This document shows, one piece after another, positions 33,805 through 41,871 of a stretch of DNA of 64,000 nucleotides (the first letter of the stretch is position 1; every line of letters starts with the position of its first letter). The notes under the pieces are model-generated. The model ran no database searches, was not told the origin of the DNA, and worked only from the letters and a program-made list of their open reading frames with translations. The stretch lies in assembly GCA_015067825.1 (NCBI GenBank), contig SVLQ01000002.1:62001-126000 (forward strand). Reading direction: 5' to 3'. A program made the translations under genes and the position numbers. This stretch comes from Oscillospiraceae bacterium. GTDB lineage: Bacteria; Bacillota; Clostridia; Oscillospirales; QAMX01.

Positions 33805-33893
33805 TGGCGGAGAGGGAGGGATTCGAACCCTCGTGTCCGTTAAGACAAACTGATTTCGAGTCAGCCCCGTTATGACCACTTCGATACCTCTCC
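33805..33893 (-). tRNA. tRNA-Ser, anticodon CGA
   Basis: 89 bases including encoded CCA (33807-33805). Acceptor stem GGAGAGG (33893-33887) pairs with CCTCTCC. The anticodon arm CTGA-CTCGAAA-TCAG gives anticodon CGA for UCG codons. The T arm GAGGGTTCGAATCCCTC is canonical, and there is a long variable arm typical of class II tRNA-Ser. Own promoter and terminator. Confidence 0.97.
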
Positions 33894-33914
33894 GTATCAA
33901 TACATAACGGATAT

Positions 33915-33943
33915 ATTTTAGCACAGGCCGTGCGAATTGTCAA
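33915..33943 (-). promoter_or_regulatory. Sigma-A promoter of tRNA-Ser
   Basis: On the minus strand a perfect TTGACA (33943-33938), a 17-base spacer and TAAAAT (33920-33915), 22 bases before the tRNA 5' end. Confidence 0.8.
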
Positions 33944-33968
33944 GCCCTCAGCCAAATTTTTTTGTAAG

Positions 33969-34178
33969 TTACGGTTCGTCGTCGGTGATCAAAAACAGCT
34001 CGCTGGGCGTGCATTCGAGCAGGCGGCAGAGCGTTTCGAGATTTTTGTAGCGCAGTGAGCGCGTTTCGTTGTTGACCATGCGGTTGAAATTTTGATAGCT
34101 CATGCCCATTTGCCGGTAGAGCCAGTATTTCGTGTGTCCCTTTTTCTCGAGCAGCGCCAAAACGTTCAGACGGACCAT
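33969..34178 (-). CDS. Small XRE-type (Cro/C1) DNA-binding protein
   Basis: 69 residues, a lone helix-turn-helix domain: VRLNVLALLEKKGHTKYWLYRQMGMSYQNFNRMVNNETRSLRYKNLETLCRLLECTPSELFLI. No effector domain. I chose the ATG at 34178 (GAGG 8 bases upstream) over GTG 34187. It is divergent from a small 74-residue gene, with an intergenic region full of repeats and palindromes that look like its own operators, so autoregulation and control of the divergent gene are likely (inference). Confidence 0.85.
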   Translation of the reverse strand: MVRLNVLALLEKKGHTKYWLYRQMGMSYQNFNRMVNNETRSLRYKNLETLCRLLECTPSELFLITDDEP

Positions 34179-34206
34179 AAAACGCACCTCTACATATCTG
34201 ATTCTT

Positions 34207-34277
34207 ACATTAGATAATACAATATTTTACCCCTTTACATATAGACTGAAACATTATATAATGTATACATTAGATAA
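34207..34277. promoter_or_regulatory. Operator-like repeat region between divergent small genes
   Basis: ACATTAGATAA occurs exactly twice, at 34207-34217 and 34267-34277, 60 bases apart. Between them lie the palindromes ACATTATATAATGT (34251-34264) and ATGTATACAT (34261-34270), overlapping a -10 box. This is consistent with cooperative binding by the adjacent Cro/C1-type protein. Confidence 0.5.
34234..34262 (+). promoter_or_regulatory. Sigma-A promoter of the small Spo0A-C-like gene
   Basis: TTTACA, a 17-base spacer and TATAAT. The -10 box lies inside a 14-bp palindrome, so a bound repressor would block it. Confidence 0.6.
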
Positions 34278-34354
34278 AATGAGATGCCGCATAAATTGTG
34301 ACCGGGCGGAAAGGCTAAGTTGCAGAACCGATTAGGCGGAAAAGAGGAGAAAAT

Positions 34355-34579
34355 ATGGGGAAAAAGGATCCGATCGCGGCGATTTTGGCAGAAATTGCCG
34401 CCAAAGAAGGATGCAGCGAAGAAGAAGTCCGGGCGGAAATCGACCGTGCGCTGCAGGAGGCGTTTGCGGCAAAAACACCGGAAAACGCCGCCCTTTGGGA
34501 GGAACTCGGCGGCAACGCGTGTCCGTCTGCCGAAGAATTTATTGCGGCGGTCGCCGAGAAACTGACGCGCCGCAATTGA
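34355..34579 (+). CDS. Small acidic protein, resembles Spo0A C-terminal-type small proteins
   Basis: 74 residues, helical. The N-half DPIAAILAEIAAKEGCSEEEVRAEIDRALQEAF recalls the pattern IAxxEGVSxEEVRxEIxxAI found in small clostridial proteins assigned to the Spo0A C-terminal-like family, and CPSAEEFIAAVAEKL fits their tail (xPTPEEFI). The assignment is by pattern memory only. RBS AGAGGAG lies 5 bases before the ATG. It is divergent from the Cro/C1-type gene and shares its control region. There is no terminator before the next gene's promoter at 34583. Confidence 0.65.
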   Translation: MGKKDPIAAILAEIAAKEGCSEEEVRAEIDRALQEAFAAKTPENAALWEELGGNACPSAEEFIAAVAEKLTRRN

Positions 34580-34582
34580 ACC

Positions 34583-34611
34583 TTGCAAATCCAAAAAAAG
34601 TATGGTATACT
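34583..34611 (+). promoter_or_regulatory. Sigma-A promoter of the isomerase gene with structured leader
   Basis: TTGCAA, a 17-base spacer and TATACT. Transcription would start near 34618 and give a leader of about 110 nt that contains the repeated hairpin element at 34631-34705. Confidence 0.7.
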
Positions 34612-34630
34612 CATACCGTAACGATACGCT

Positions 34631-34705
34631 GCAGATGAAATCGCAGATTTTGTCTGCGGGGATAGGCGCGTGAAAACACCGATTTGGAAACGCGGTTTCC
34701 AAATC
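34631..34705 (+). ncRNA. Candidate structured leader RNA / dispersed repeat, copy 1
   Basis: Two perfect triloop hairpins flank a 20-nt linker. Hairpin 1 is 12 bp (34631-34642 with 34646-34657, loop GCA); the linker GGGGATAGGCGCGTGAAAAC spans 34658-34677; hairpin 3 is 11 bp (34681-34691 with 34695-34705, loop GCG). The second copy at 43273-43358 has the same loop and inner stem in hairpin 1 and a linker that differs at one base, while the outer stem changes with base pairing kept. All wobble pairs are G-U only if the plus strand is the RNA. It lies between a promoter and the ribosome site of the isomerase gene. A riboswitch, a protein-binding leader or an inserted REP-like unit are all possible. 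Confidence 0.5.
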
Positions 34706-34727
34706 GCATTATTAGGAGGAAAGACAG

Positions 34728-35513
34728 ATGCGACTGGGAAGAATTCAGAACAACTATACCGCCGAAGGCTTTGACCTCGTGAAGAACACGGGACTGGATT
34801 TTGTGGAGATTTGCTGCAACAACGAACAGGAAGCCGACGCGCTTGTCGCGGCAAAGGCCTCGGTTGCCGAGCAGATCGCCCGCACCGGTATCGACGTTTC
34901 TTGTGTCGGCCGCTGGAACCACGACGTCCACGTCGACGGCAAGATCGTCGCCGAACGCAAAGCGCACTACATTGCCCTGCTCGACACCGCCATCGAACTC
35001 GGCGCGAAAACCTTCGTCTGCGGCTGCAACTACGACGAGTCGATCAGCCTCTACAAGAACTATACGAACGCCATCGATTTCCTTGGCGAGCTCTGCGAAC
35101 GCGCCAAGGGCACGGGCACGAAGATCGCCATCCAGAACTGCGACTGGAACAACTTCATCGTCTCTCCCAAGCATTGGGAGGTCGTTCTCGGCGAGCTCAC
35201 CGACCTCGGTCTCAAATACGATGCGTCCCACTCCTATAACCGCGGCGAGGATTATCTCGCGGTGCTTTCCGACTGGGGTGAACGCGTGGCGCACGTCCAC
35301 ATCAAAGGCACGACCCACGCCGGCCGCCGCCACGTCGACGATCCGCCGGCAGGCATGGACGACATCAAGTGGCCGTCGCTGTTCTCGATTCTCTACGCCC
35401 GCGGCTATAACGGCGATCTGAGCATCGAACCGCATTCCGATGCATGGAGCGGCGAACGCGGTAGTGCCGGTGTCGCCTTCACCCGCGATTACATCCGCAA
35501 ATTCATGCTGTAA
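34728..35513 (+). CDS. Sugar phosphate isomerase/epimerase (xylose-isomerase-like TIM barrel)
   Basis: 261 residues, AP-endonuclease-2/xylose-isomerase-like barrel. Metal-site-type residues appear in order: CCNNEQE early, IAIQNCDWNNF (where many members have Glu), LKYDASHSYNRGEDY (Asp and His), VAHVHIKGTTH (His) and LSIEPHSD (Glu). Family members isomerise or epimerise sugars or inositols; the substrate is unknown. RBS AGGAGGA. Transcribed alone behind the structured leader element, and closed by a strong terminator. Confidence 0.85.
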   Translation: MRLGRIQNNYTAEGFDLVKNTGLDFVEICCNNEQEADALVAAKASVAEQIARTGIDVSCVGRWNHDVHVDGKIVAERKAHYIALLDTAIELGAKTFVCGCNYDESISLYKNYTNAIDFLGELCERAKGTGTKIAIQNCDWNNFIVSPKHWEVVLGELTDLGLKYDASHSYNRGEDYLAVLSDWGERVAHVHIKGTTHAGRRHVDDPPAGMDDIKWPSLFSILYARGYNGDLSIEPHSDAWSGERGSAGVAFTRDYIRKFML

Positions 35514-35527
35514 AATCCGCAACTCCC

Positions 35528-35562
35528 AAACGGGACAGAGTTTTTGCTCTGTCCCGTTTTTT
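35528..35562 (+). terminator. Terminator after the isomerase gene
   Basis: A 13-bp stem (AAACGGGACAGAG / CTCTGTCCCGTTT) with a short T-rich loop, then a T-run. Confidence 0.9.
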
Positions 35563-35624
35563 ATATGCAGTCGGAAACCGAAAATCACGGGAACAGCAGG
35601 GAAAAATACGGCAATAATCGCTAA

Positions 35625-35653
35625 TTGACAGGAAGTTTTGGCTGTGGTATACT
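35625..35653 (+). promoter_or_regulatory. Sigma-A promoter of the YgiQ gene
   Basis: A perfect TTGACA, a 17-base spacer and TATACT, 50 bases before the GTG start. Confidence 0.8.
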
Positions 35654-35703
35654 TATTATGAGGATATTTTTACTTTTCATAAATTTTCCGAAGGAGGGGT
35701 TTT

Positions 35704-37644
35704 GTGAGAGACAATTTTGACTCTTACGTCCGTTTGGGCACCGAGTTTCTACCGGTTACCTACGACGAGATGCTCGCCCGCGGCTGGGATTACTACGATT
35801 TTCTCTATATCTGCGGCGACGCCTACGTCGATCATCCGTCCTTCGGTGCGGCGATCATCAGCCGCGTTCTGGAAGGCGAGGGCTACCGCGTCGGCATGCT
35901 CTGCCAACCGCAGATGAAGGGGAAAGATATCGTCATTCCCTTTCCCGAACCGCGCCTCGGCGTTCTGATCTCTTCGGGCAACATCGATTCGATGGTCGCG
36001 CACTACACCGCCGCCAAGAAGAAGCGCAGCGAAGATTGGTATTCTCCGGGCAAACGCGCCGGTTTGCGCCCCGACCGTGCGGTCATCGTCTATTCGCAGT
36101 CGGTGCGCCGCCAGTTTCCCAAGATCCCGATCATCATCGGTGGGCTGGAGGCGTCGTTGCGTCGCTTCGCCCATTACGACTATTGGGACGATGCGGTGCG
36201 GCCGTCGGTTTTGGTGGAATCGGGCGCGGATATTCTGAGCTACGGCATGGGCGAGCACTCGATCACCGAGGTCGCCGCCATGCTCGACCGCCATATCCCC
36301 GTTTCCAAGATCACCTCGGTGCGCGGCACCTGCTTTGTCTCACGCGAGAAGGGGCGTTCGAAGTTTGCCGAGATCGAGTGTGCGCCGTTTGAAAAATGCC
36401 GCGATGCCTCGCCCGCGGGCAAAGCCGAGTACGCCAAGGCCTGCCGCCTGCAGTACCGCGAGCAGGATTTTACCAGCGAAACGGCGATCGTTCAGCGCCA
36501 CGGCGAACAATACCTCGTGCAAAATCCGCCGGCGCTGCCGCTGACGCAAAAAGAACTCGACTACGTCGCGTCGTTGCCGTATTGCCGCGCGTGGCATCCG
36601 TCGTATGATGAATTGGGCGGCGTTCCGGCGATCACGGAAGTCAAATTCTCGATCGCGCACGTCCGCGGCTGCTTCGGCAACTGTTCGTTCTGTTCGCTCG
36701 CGTTCCATCAGGGGCGTTTCATCCGCACGCGCAGCGCCGAATCGGTGCTTGCCGAGGCCGAACTTCTGACGAAGCTGCCGGATTTCAAGGGCTATATCCA
36801 CGACGTCGGCGGCCCTACCGCCAACTTCCGCCAGCCCTCCTGCGCCAAACAGAAAAAACACGGTCTCTGTCGCGACAAAAGCTGCCTTGCGCCCAAACGC
36901 TGCGAGGCGCTCGTTGCCGACCACAGCGAATTCCGCGAGCTGCTTGCGCGGCTGCGGAAGGTTCCGGGCATCAAAAAGGTCTTCATCCGTTCGGGGATTC
37001 GCTTCGATTATCTGATGGCCGATCCCGACGAACGCTTCTTCGACGATCTCGTGCGCTATCATATCAGCGGCCAGCTCAAGGTTGCACCCGAGCATTGCTC
37101 CACCAACGTGCTCGGCTACATGAACAAGCCGTCGTTCGAGGTTTTCCGCGCGTTTAAGAAAAAATACGAAGAGAAAAACCGCAAATTCGGTCTTCAGCAG
37201 TACCTCGTGCCCTATCTGATGTCTTCGCATCCGGGCAGCACGCTTGCCGATGCGGTTGCGCTGGCCGAGTATCTGAACAGCGAAAAGATCAACCCCGAGC
37301 AGGTGCAGGACTATTATCCCACGCCGGGCACGATCTCGACCTGCATGTTCTACACCCATATCGACCCGCGCACGAATAAGCCCGTTTACGTGGCGGAATC
37401 GCCGGAAGAAAAGGCGATGCAGCGCGCGCTGCTGCAGTGGAAGAAACCGCAGAACTACGAGCTTGTCCGCGCCGCACTGATCAAAGCCAACCGCCGCGAT
37501 CTGATCGGAAAAGGGCCGCACTGTCTGATCGCCGACCGCGAACCCGAACGCAAAGCACCGGCGGCTCCGGCCAAACCGGCAAAGCCCGGCAACCGACCGC
37601 AGAACCGGAAAAAATCGCCGCAAAATAAGAAAACGCGCCGATAA
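35704..37644 (+). CDS. YgiQ family radical SAM protein
   Basis: 646 residues from a GTG start with GGAGGGG 5 bases upstream. N-terminal UPF0313 domain (LPVTYDEMLARGWDYYDFLYICGDAYVDHPSFG), then a radical SAM core with the 4Fe-4S cluster motif CFGNCSFC (CxxxCxxC) in EVKFSIAHVRGCFGNCSFC, and a Lys/Pro/Asn-rich basic tail of about 50 residues. The family is widespread and its reaction is unknown; it cleaves SAM to a 5'-deoxyadenosyl radical. A second Cys cluster, CAKQKKHGLCRDKSCLAPKRC, lies 60 residues later. Monocistronic, followed by nfn-type genes under their own promoter. Confidence 0.93.
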   Translation: MRDNFDSYVRLGTEFLPVTYDEMLARGWDYYDFLYICGDAYVDHPSFGAAIISRVLEGEGYRVGMLCQPQMKGKDIVIPFPEPRLGVLISSGNIDSMVAHYTAAKKKRSEDWYSPGKRAGLRPDRAVIVYSQSVRRQFPKIPIIIGGLEASLRRFAHYDYWDDAVRPSVLVESGADILSYGMGEHSITEVAAMLDRHIPVSKITSVRGTCFVSREKGRSKFAEIECAPFEKCRDASPAGKAEYAKACRLQYREQDFTSETAIVQRHGEQYLVQNPPALPLTQKELDYVASLPYCRAWHPSYDELGGVPAITEVKFSIAHVRGCFGNCSFCSLAFHQGRFIRTRSAESVLAEAELLTKLPDFKGYIHDVGGPTANFRQPSCAKQKKHGLCRDKSCLAPKRCEALVADHSEFRELLARLRKVPGIKKVFIRSGIRFDYLMADPDERFFDDLVRYHISGQLKVAPEHCSTNVLGYMNKPSFEVFRAFKKKYEEKNRKFGLQQYLVPYLMSSHPGSTLADAVALAEYLNSEKINPEQVQDYYPTPGTISTCMFYTHIDPRTNKPVYVAESPEEKAMQRALLQWKKPQNYELVRAALIKANRRDLIGKGPHCLIADREPERKAPAAPAKPAKPGNRPQNRKKSPQNKKTRR

Positions 37645-37668
37645 GCAAACGAAAATCCCGGAGAACTC

Positions 37669-37697
37669 TTGCAAAGTAAAGCGAAAAAGAGTATAAT
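37669..37697 (+). promoter_or_regulatory. Sigma-A promoter of the Nfn operon
   Basis: TTGCAA, a 17-base spacer and TATAAT, 60 bases before the start at 37758. Confidence 0.7.
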
Positions 37698-37757
37698 ACT
37701 GTGTATATCAAATCGGAAGCCCGAGGGGCGTTCCGCAGAGAGAAAGGATCGATCAAA

Positions 37758-38603
37758 ATGTTCCAGATTGTTGAGAAACGACAGCTCAACGAGCAGGTTA
37801 CATATATGAAAATCAAAGCGCCCTTTATCGCCGCCAAGGCGAAGGCCGGGCAGTTCATCATCTTCCGCGTCGACGCGCAGGGCGAACGCGTGCCGCTGAC
37901 GATCGCGGACTACGACCGCGAGGCCGGCACGATCTCGATCATCTTCCAGATCGTCGGCAGCTCGACGAAGATGCTCGGCGCGCTCGAAGCCGGCGACTAT
38001 ATCGCCGACGTCGTGGGCCCGCTGGGCAACGCCACCGAGATCGAGGGTGTCAAGCGCGCAATCGTCGTCGGCGGCGGTGTCGGCTGCGCGATCGCCTACC
38101 CGACGGCCAAGGCGCTCCACGAAGCGGGTGCGTACGTCCACTCGATCGCAGGCTTTAGAAACAAGGATATCGTCATTCTTGAGGACGAATTCAAGGCCGT
38201 CAGCGATGAAATGTCGATGATGACCGACGACGGCAGCTACGGCAAGCAGGGCTTGGTCACGGCCGCGCTGCAGGAGATCCTGGAAAAAGACAAGAACTAC
38301 GACCTCGTGATCGCCATCGGCCCGGTGCCGATGATGAAATTCGTCTGCAAAACGACCGAACCCTTCGGCGTTAAGACGATCGTCAGCCTGAACCCGATCA
38401 TGATCGACGGCACGGGCATGTGCGGCGGCTGCCGCGTGACGGTCGGCGGCGAGACGAAGTTTGCCTGCGTCGACGGCCCGGATTTCGACGGCCATAAGGT
38501 CGATTTCGACGAACTGATGACGAGAAACCGCTTCTACCGCGACGAAGAAGCCCACAATGCAAATCACAAATGCCGCCTGACGGGAGGAAATCGCCATGCC
38601 TAA
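37758..38603 (+). CDS. nfnA: Nfn small subunit: ferredoxin-NADP+ reductase-type FAD/2Fe-2S protein
   Basis: 281 residues. FAD/NAD-binding reductase of the dihydroorotate-dehydrogenase electron-transfer (PyrK) type: the FAD segment FRVDAQGERVPLTIAD, the NAD-binding segment VVGGGVGCAIAYPTAKAL, and a C-terminal 2Fe-2S site MCGGCRVTVGGETKFAC (CxxC-x11-C). Paired with the next gene it should form NfnAB, which couples NADPH, NADH and reduced ferredoxin by electron bifurcation. Alone it could be read as sulfide dehydrogenase subunit or GltX. I chose the ATG at 37758; RBS AAAGGA. It overlaps the next gene by 8 bases. Confidence 0.88.
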   Translation: MFQIVEKRQLNEQVTYMKIKAPFIAAKAKAGQFIIFRVDAQGERVPLTIADYDREAGTISIIFQIVGSSTKMLGALEAGDYIADVVGPLGNATEIEGVKRAIVVGGGVGCAIAYPTAKALHEAGAYVHSIAGFRNKDIVILEDEFKAVSDEMSMMTDDGSYGKQGLVTAALQEILEKDKNYDLVIAIGPVPMMKFVCKTTEPFGVKTIVSLNPIMIDGTGMCGGCRVTVGGETKFACVDGPDFDGHKVDFDELMTRNRFYRDEEAHNANHKCRLTGGNRHA

Positions 38604-39981
38604 TATGTCGCCGAAGAAAGTTCCGATGCCTGAACAGGATCCGAACGTCAGAAATCGCAATTTTGAAGAAGTCAGCCTCGGCTACACCGTCGAGATGGCC
38701 AAAGAAGAAGCTGCCCGCTGCCTGAACTGCAAAACGCGTCCGTGCGTTTCCGGCTGCCCGGTCAACGTGGCGATCCCGGATTTCATCGCCCGCATCTGCG
38801 CCGACGATTTTGAAGGTGCCTACGAAGCGATCACCCAAACGAACTCGCTGCCCTCGATCTGCGGCCGCGTCTGCCCGCAGGAATCGCAGTGCGAAAGCAA
38901 GTGTGTCCGCGGCCTGAAGGGCGAGCCGGTCGGCATCGGCCGTCTCGAGCGTTTCGTCGCCGACTACCACCGCGAGCACGGCGAGAAAAAAGCCGTCAAC
39001 GTGGAAAAGAACGGCAAAAAAGTCGCCGTCATCGGTGCGGGCCCGGCGGGCCTGACCTGCGCGGGGGATCTCGCCAAGCGCGGCTACGACGTCACGGTCT
39101 TTGAAGCGTTCCACGCGCCCGGCGGCGTTCTGATCTACGGTATCCCCGAATTCCGTCTGCCGAAAACGATCGTTGCCGAAGAGATCAAAACGCTGGAAGA
39201 TGCCGGCGTGACCGTCATGACCGACATGGTCATCGGCCGCGTGCTGTCGCTCGACGAGCTGAACAACATGGGCTTTGAAGCGATCTTCATCGGCACGGGC
39301 GCCGGTCTGCCCCAGTTTCTGGGCATCCCGGGCGAATCGCTGCTCGGTGTTTACTCCGCCAACGAATACCTTACGCGCATCAACCTGATGAAGGCCTACC
39401 GCGACGACTACGATACGCCGATCAAAAAGAGCAAGGCGGTTGCTGTCATCGGCGGCGGCAACGTCGCGATGGATGCCGCGCGCTGCGCGATGCGTCTGGG
39501 TGCGGAAAAGGTCTATATCGTTTACCGCCGCTCGGCCGAAGAAATGCCGGCCAGAGCCGAAGAAGTCCACCACGCCAAAGAGGAAGGCATCGAGTTTTGC
39601 TATCTCACCAACCCCACGCGCATTCTCGGCGACGAAAACGGCCGCGTTTCGTCGATGGAATGCATCAAGATGGAGCTCGGCGAGCCTGACGCTTCCGGCC
39701 GCCGCCGCCCGATCGAGATCGCGGGCTCGGAATTCATGCTCGAAGTCGACTCGGTTATCATGGCCATCGGCACCTCGCCGAACCCGCTGATCCGCTCGAC
39801 GACCAAGGGTCTCGAGACCAACCGCAAGGGCTGCTTCGTCGTCGACGATTCGATGGCGACTACGCGCGACGGTGTTTACGCCGGCGGCGACGCCGTTTCC
39901 GGCGCGGCCACGGTCATTCTCGCGATGGGCGCGGGCAAAAAAGCCGCCGCCGCTATCGACGAAAAACTCTCGAAAAAGTAA
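38596..39981 (+). CDS. nfnB: Nfn large subunit (GltD-like NADPH oxidoreductase)
   Basis: 461 residues. N-terminal adrenodoxin-reductase-type 4Fe-4S domain (RCLNCKTRPCVSGCPV; ICGRVCPQESQCESKC), then the FAD Rossmann motif VAVIGAGPAGLTCAGDLA and the NADPH motif VAVIGGGNVAMDAARCA, ending in the FAD-contact segment GVYAGGDAVSGAATVILAMGAGKKAA. GltD-like proteins of this kind next to a PyrK-like subunit are Nfn rather than glutamate synthase, as no gltA is present. GGAGGAAA lies before the ATG, which sits inside the end of the previous gene (coupled translation). Confidence 0.9.
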   Translation: MPNMSPKKVPMPEQDPNVRNRNFEEVSLGYTVEMAKEEAARCLNCKTRPCVSGCPVNVAIPDFIARICADDFEGAYEAITQTNSLPSICGRVCPQESQCESKCVRGLKGEPVGIGRLERFVADYHREHGEKKAVNVEKNGKKVAVIGAGPAGLTCAGDLAKRGYDVTVFEAFHAPGGVLIYGIPEFRLPKTIVAEEIKTLEDAGVTVMTDMVIGRVLSLDELNNMGFEAIFIGTGAGLPQFLGIPGESLLGVYSANEYLTRINLMKAYRDDYDTPIKKSKAVAVIGGGNVAMDAARCAMRLGAEKVYIVYRRSAEEMPARAEEVHHAKEEGIEFCYLTNPTRILGDENGRVSSMECIKMELGEPDASGRRRPIEIAGSEFMLEVDSVIMAIGTSPNPLIRSTTKGLETNRKGCFVVDDSMATTRDGVYAGGDAVSGAATVILAMGAGKKAAAAIDEKLSKK

Positions 39982-40031
39982 AAAACAGGGCTGCTGCACG
40001 TTCCGAGGGGAACCTGCGGCAGCCCTGTTTT
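39982..40031 (+). terminator. Terminator after the Nfn operon
   Basis: A long stem (AAAACAGGGCTGC with GCAGCCCTGTTTT) has an inner hairpin TTCC/GGAA and ends in TTTT. Confidence 0.8.
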
Positions 40032-40072
40032 GATTGCAAAATACAGGAAACAGAGAAAAACGGAGGGAACAT

Positions 40073-41812
40073 ATGCTGAAAATCTGCAACCGACCGCTTG
40101 ATCAATTCCATATCGTTTTGCCCGAAAAGCCGCACCCGGCCGAGGTACACGCGGCCGAGCTCCTGCGCGAATACGCGAAACTCGCTTGTGGCGTCGAGCT
40201 CAACGGCGATGCCGCGATCCACATCGGCGGCGACCGCCCGACCGACGGGATCTGCTGGGACGGATTTTCCATCGAAACGGACGAGACCGACCTCTATCTG
40301 TTTGGCGCGATTCCGCGCGGCACGCTGTACGCCGTCTACGGGTTCGCCGAAAAATACCTGGGCATCCGCCGATACGCACCCGAGGTCACGCGCGTTGTCG
40401 CTCCGGCGGCGGAGACGATCGTCCCCAACCACCGCGAGATCGATAACCCCGGTTTTGGAATGCGCATCAACGACTGGATCACCCACGTCCAGGACAAGGA
40501 ATTTGCGGCGTGGGAACGCATGAACGGCTACGCGCTGGACGATGCACTCGGCGGCTACGTGGTCAACATCGGCCATTGCCATACGTTTGAGCGGCTGTGC
40601 CCGCCGAAAACGTATTTTGCCGAGCACCCCGAATACTATTCGCTGTTCAACGGGCGGCGGATCCCTGCCGGAAATGCCTACGACAGTGAGGAAAACGGCC
40701 AGCTTTGCCTCACCAACCCCGACGTTTTGCGCATCGTGACCGAAAACGTGCTGGAGTGGCTGCGGGCGCACCCCGAAGCGGACATCGTCGACGTTTCCCA
40801 AAACGATAACGACCGCTATTGCCAGTGCCCGGCGTGCGCCGCGTCGGATGCCGAAGAGGGCAGCCCCAGCGGCACGATCCTGAAATTTGTCAACGCGGTT
40901 GCCGAGGCGGTCGAAAAGGAATTTCCCCACGTTTTGGTGCAGACTTTTGCCTATTCCTATTCCCGCAAGGCTCCGCGCATCACCAAACCGCGCAAAAACG
41001 TTCTGATTCGCTACTGCACGATCGAGGCCTGCTTCCGCCATCGGCTGGATGACGAGAGTTGCCCGCGCAACGCCGGGAAATTTGCCAAGGAGCTCAAAGA
41101 GTGGGGCGCGATCAGCGATCATATTGCCATTTGGGACTACGTCACGAATTACAGCTGCTACATCGCACCGTTCCCGAATTTTGAGGTTCTGCGGGAAAAT
41201 ATCCGCTTTTTCTACGAGAATAACGCGGTCCACGTTTTTGAGGAGGATACGCCCGGAACCCGCGCGGGCGATCTGAACGACCTGCAGGCCTACCTGATCG
41301 CAAAGCTCCTGTGGGATCCAATGATGAGCGAGGCGCGGTATCAAACGCTGATCGATGAGTTTTTGGCCGCGTATTTCGGTGCGGGCTGGCGGCAGATCCG
41401 CAAGTATATGCAGATCGCCGCAGAGACTACGGCCGACCGCCACATGGGCTGCTTTGAATATGCGGATCTGGGTTATTTGGGCAGCGATCCGAAGAGTGAA
41501 CTCTATATTCCGCGCCCCTATGCCGAAGTCAATGAGCAGTCGTACCTGAGCGGTCTGACTGCCCGCATCGACGAAGTGCGCGCATTGTGGGACGAGGCCT
41601 ACGCCATGGCCGCCGATGCCGGCGAACGCGAACGCATCGACCGCTGCCGACTGAGTATCGATTATTTGTGGCTCTTCTGCGTCAAACACGACCGCGACAC
41701 CATGACACCGGCCGAACGTATGGCGTACGAGCGCGAAGTGGCGATCTACTACGGTAAAAAACAGCGCTACGGCATCCACACGAATATCTGGACGCAGCGC
41801 GCGGGACACTAA
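40073..41812 (+). CDS. DUF4838 domain protein (glycosidase-like), second copy
   Basis: 579 residues. Same layout as the protein at 10986-12749: N-terminal GH20/GH67-type domain (HAAELLREYAKLACGVEL; GTLYAVYGFAEKYLGIRRYAPEV), then the DUF4838 core with LCLTNPDVLRIVTENVLEWLRAHPEADIVDVSQNDNDRYCQCPACAASD, PSGTILKFVNAVAEAV and IWDYVTNYSCYIAPFPNFEVL. Identity between the two is moderate, so they are old paralogues. A presumed glycoside hydrolase without signal peptide. RBS CGGAGGG. Transcribed alone between two strong hairpins. Confidence 0.85.
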   Translation: MLKICNRPLDQFHIVLPEKPHPAEVHAAELLREYAKLACGVELNGDAAIHIGGDRPTDGICWDGFSIETDETDLYLFGAIPRGTLYAVYGFAEKYLGIRRYAPEVTRVVAPAAETIVPNHREIDNPGFGMRINDWITHVQDKEFAAWERMNGYALDDALGGYVVNIGHCHTFERLCPPKTYFAEHPEYYSLFNGRRIPAGNAYDSEENGQLCLTNPDVLRIVTENVLEWLRAHPEADIVDVSQNDNDRYCQCPACAASDAEEGSPSGTILKFVNAVAEAVEKEFPHVLVQTFAYSYSRKAPRITKPRKNVLIRYCTIEACFRHRLDDESCPRNAGKFAKELKEWGAISDHIAIWDYVTNYSCYIAPFPNFEVLRENIRFFYENNAVHVFEEDTPGTRAGDLNDLQAYLIAKLLWDPMMSEARYQTLIDEFLAAYFGAGWRQIRKYMQIAAETTADRHMGCFEYADLGYLGSDPKSELYIPRPYAEVNEQSYLSGLTARIDEVRALWDEAYAMAADAGERERIDRCRLSIDYLWLFCVKHDRDTMTPAERMAYEREVAIYYGKKQRYGIHTNIWTQRAGH

Positions 41813-41818
41813 TTAGTC

Positions 41819-41855
41819 AAAAACAGCAGAACTGCCGCGGCAGTTCTGCTGTTTT
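41819..41855. terminator. Bidirectional terminator, 17-bp stem
   Basis: AAAACAGCAGAACTGCC and its exact complement around a 2-base centre, between convergent genes, with T-runs on both sides. Confidence 0.85.
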
Positions 41856-41871
41856 GTGTGTATGCGGGTGA

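Noticed and set aside
34235-34702. Minus-strand peptide with HAPIPADKICDF, similar to a peptide read at 43195-43686
   Set aside because: The similarity comes from translating the repeated hairpin element, not from a protein family. The first frame also crosses another promoter and gene.
34631-34705. Known riboswitch (c-di-GMP, TPP, SAM, glycine, PreQ1) in the isomerase leader
   Set aside because: None of the conserved cores of these classes is present. It is kept only as an unclassified structured element.
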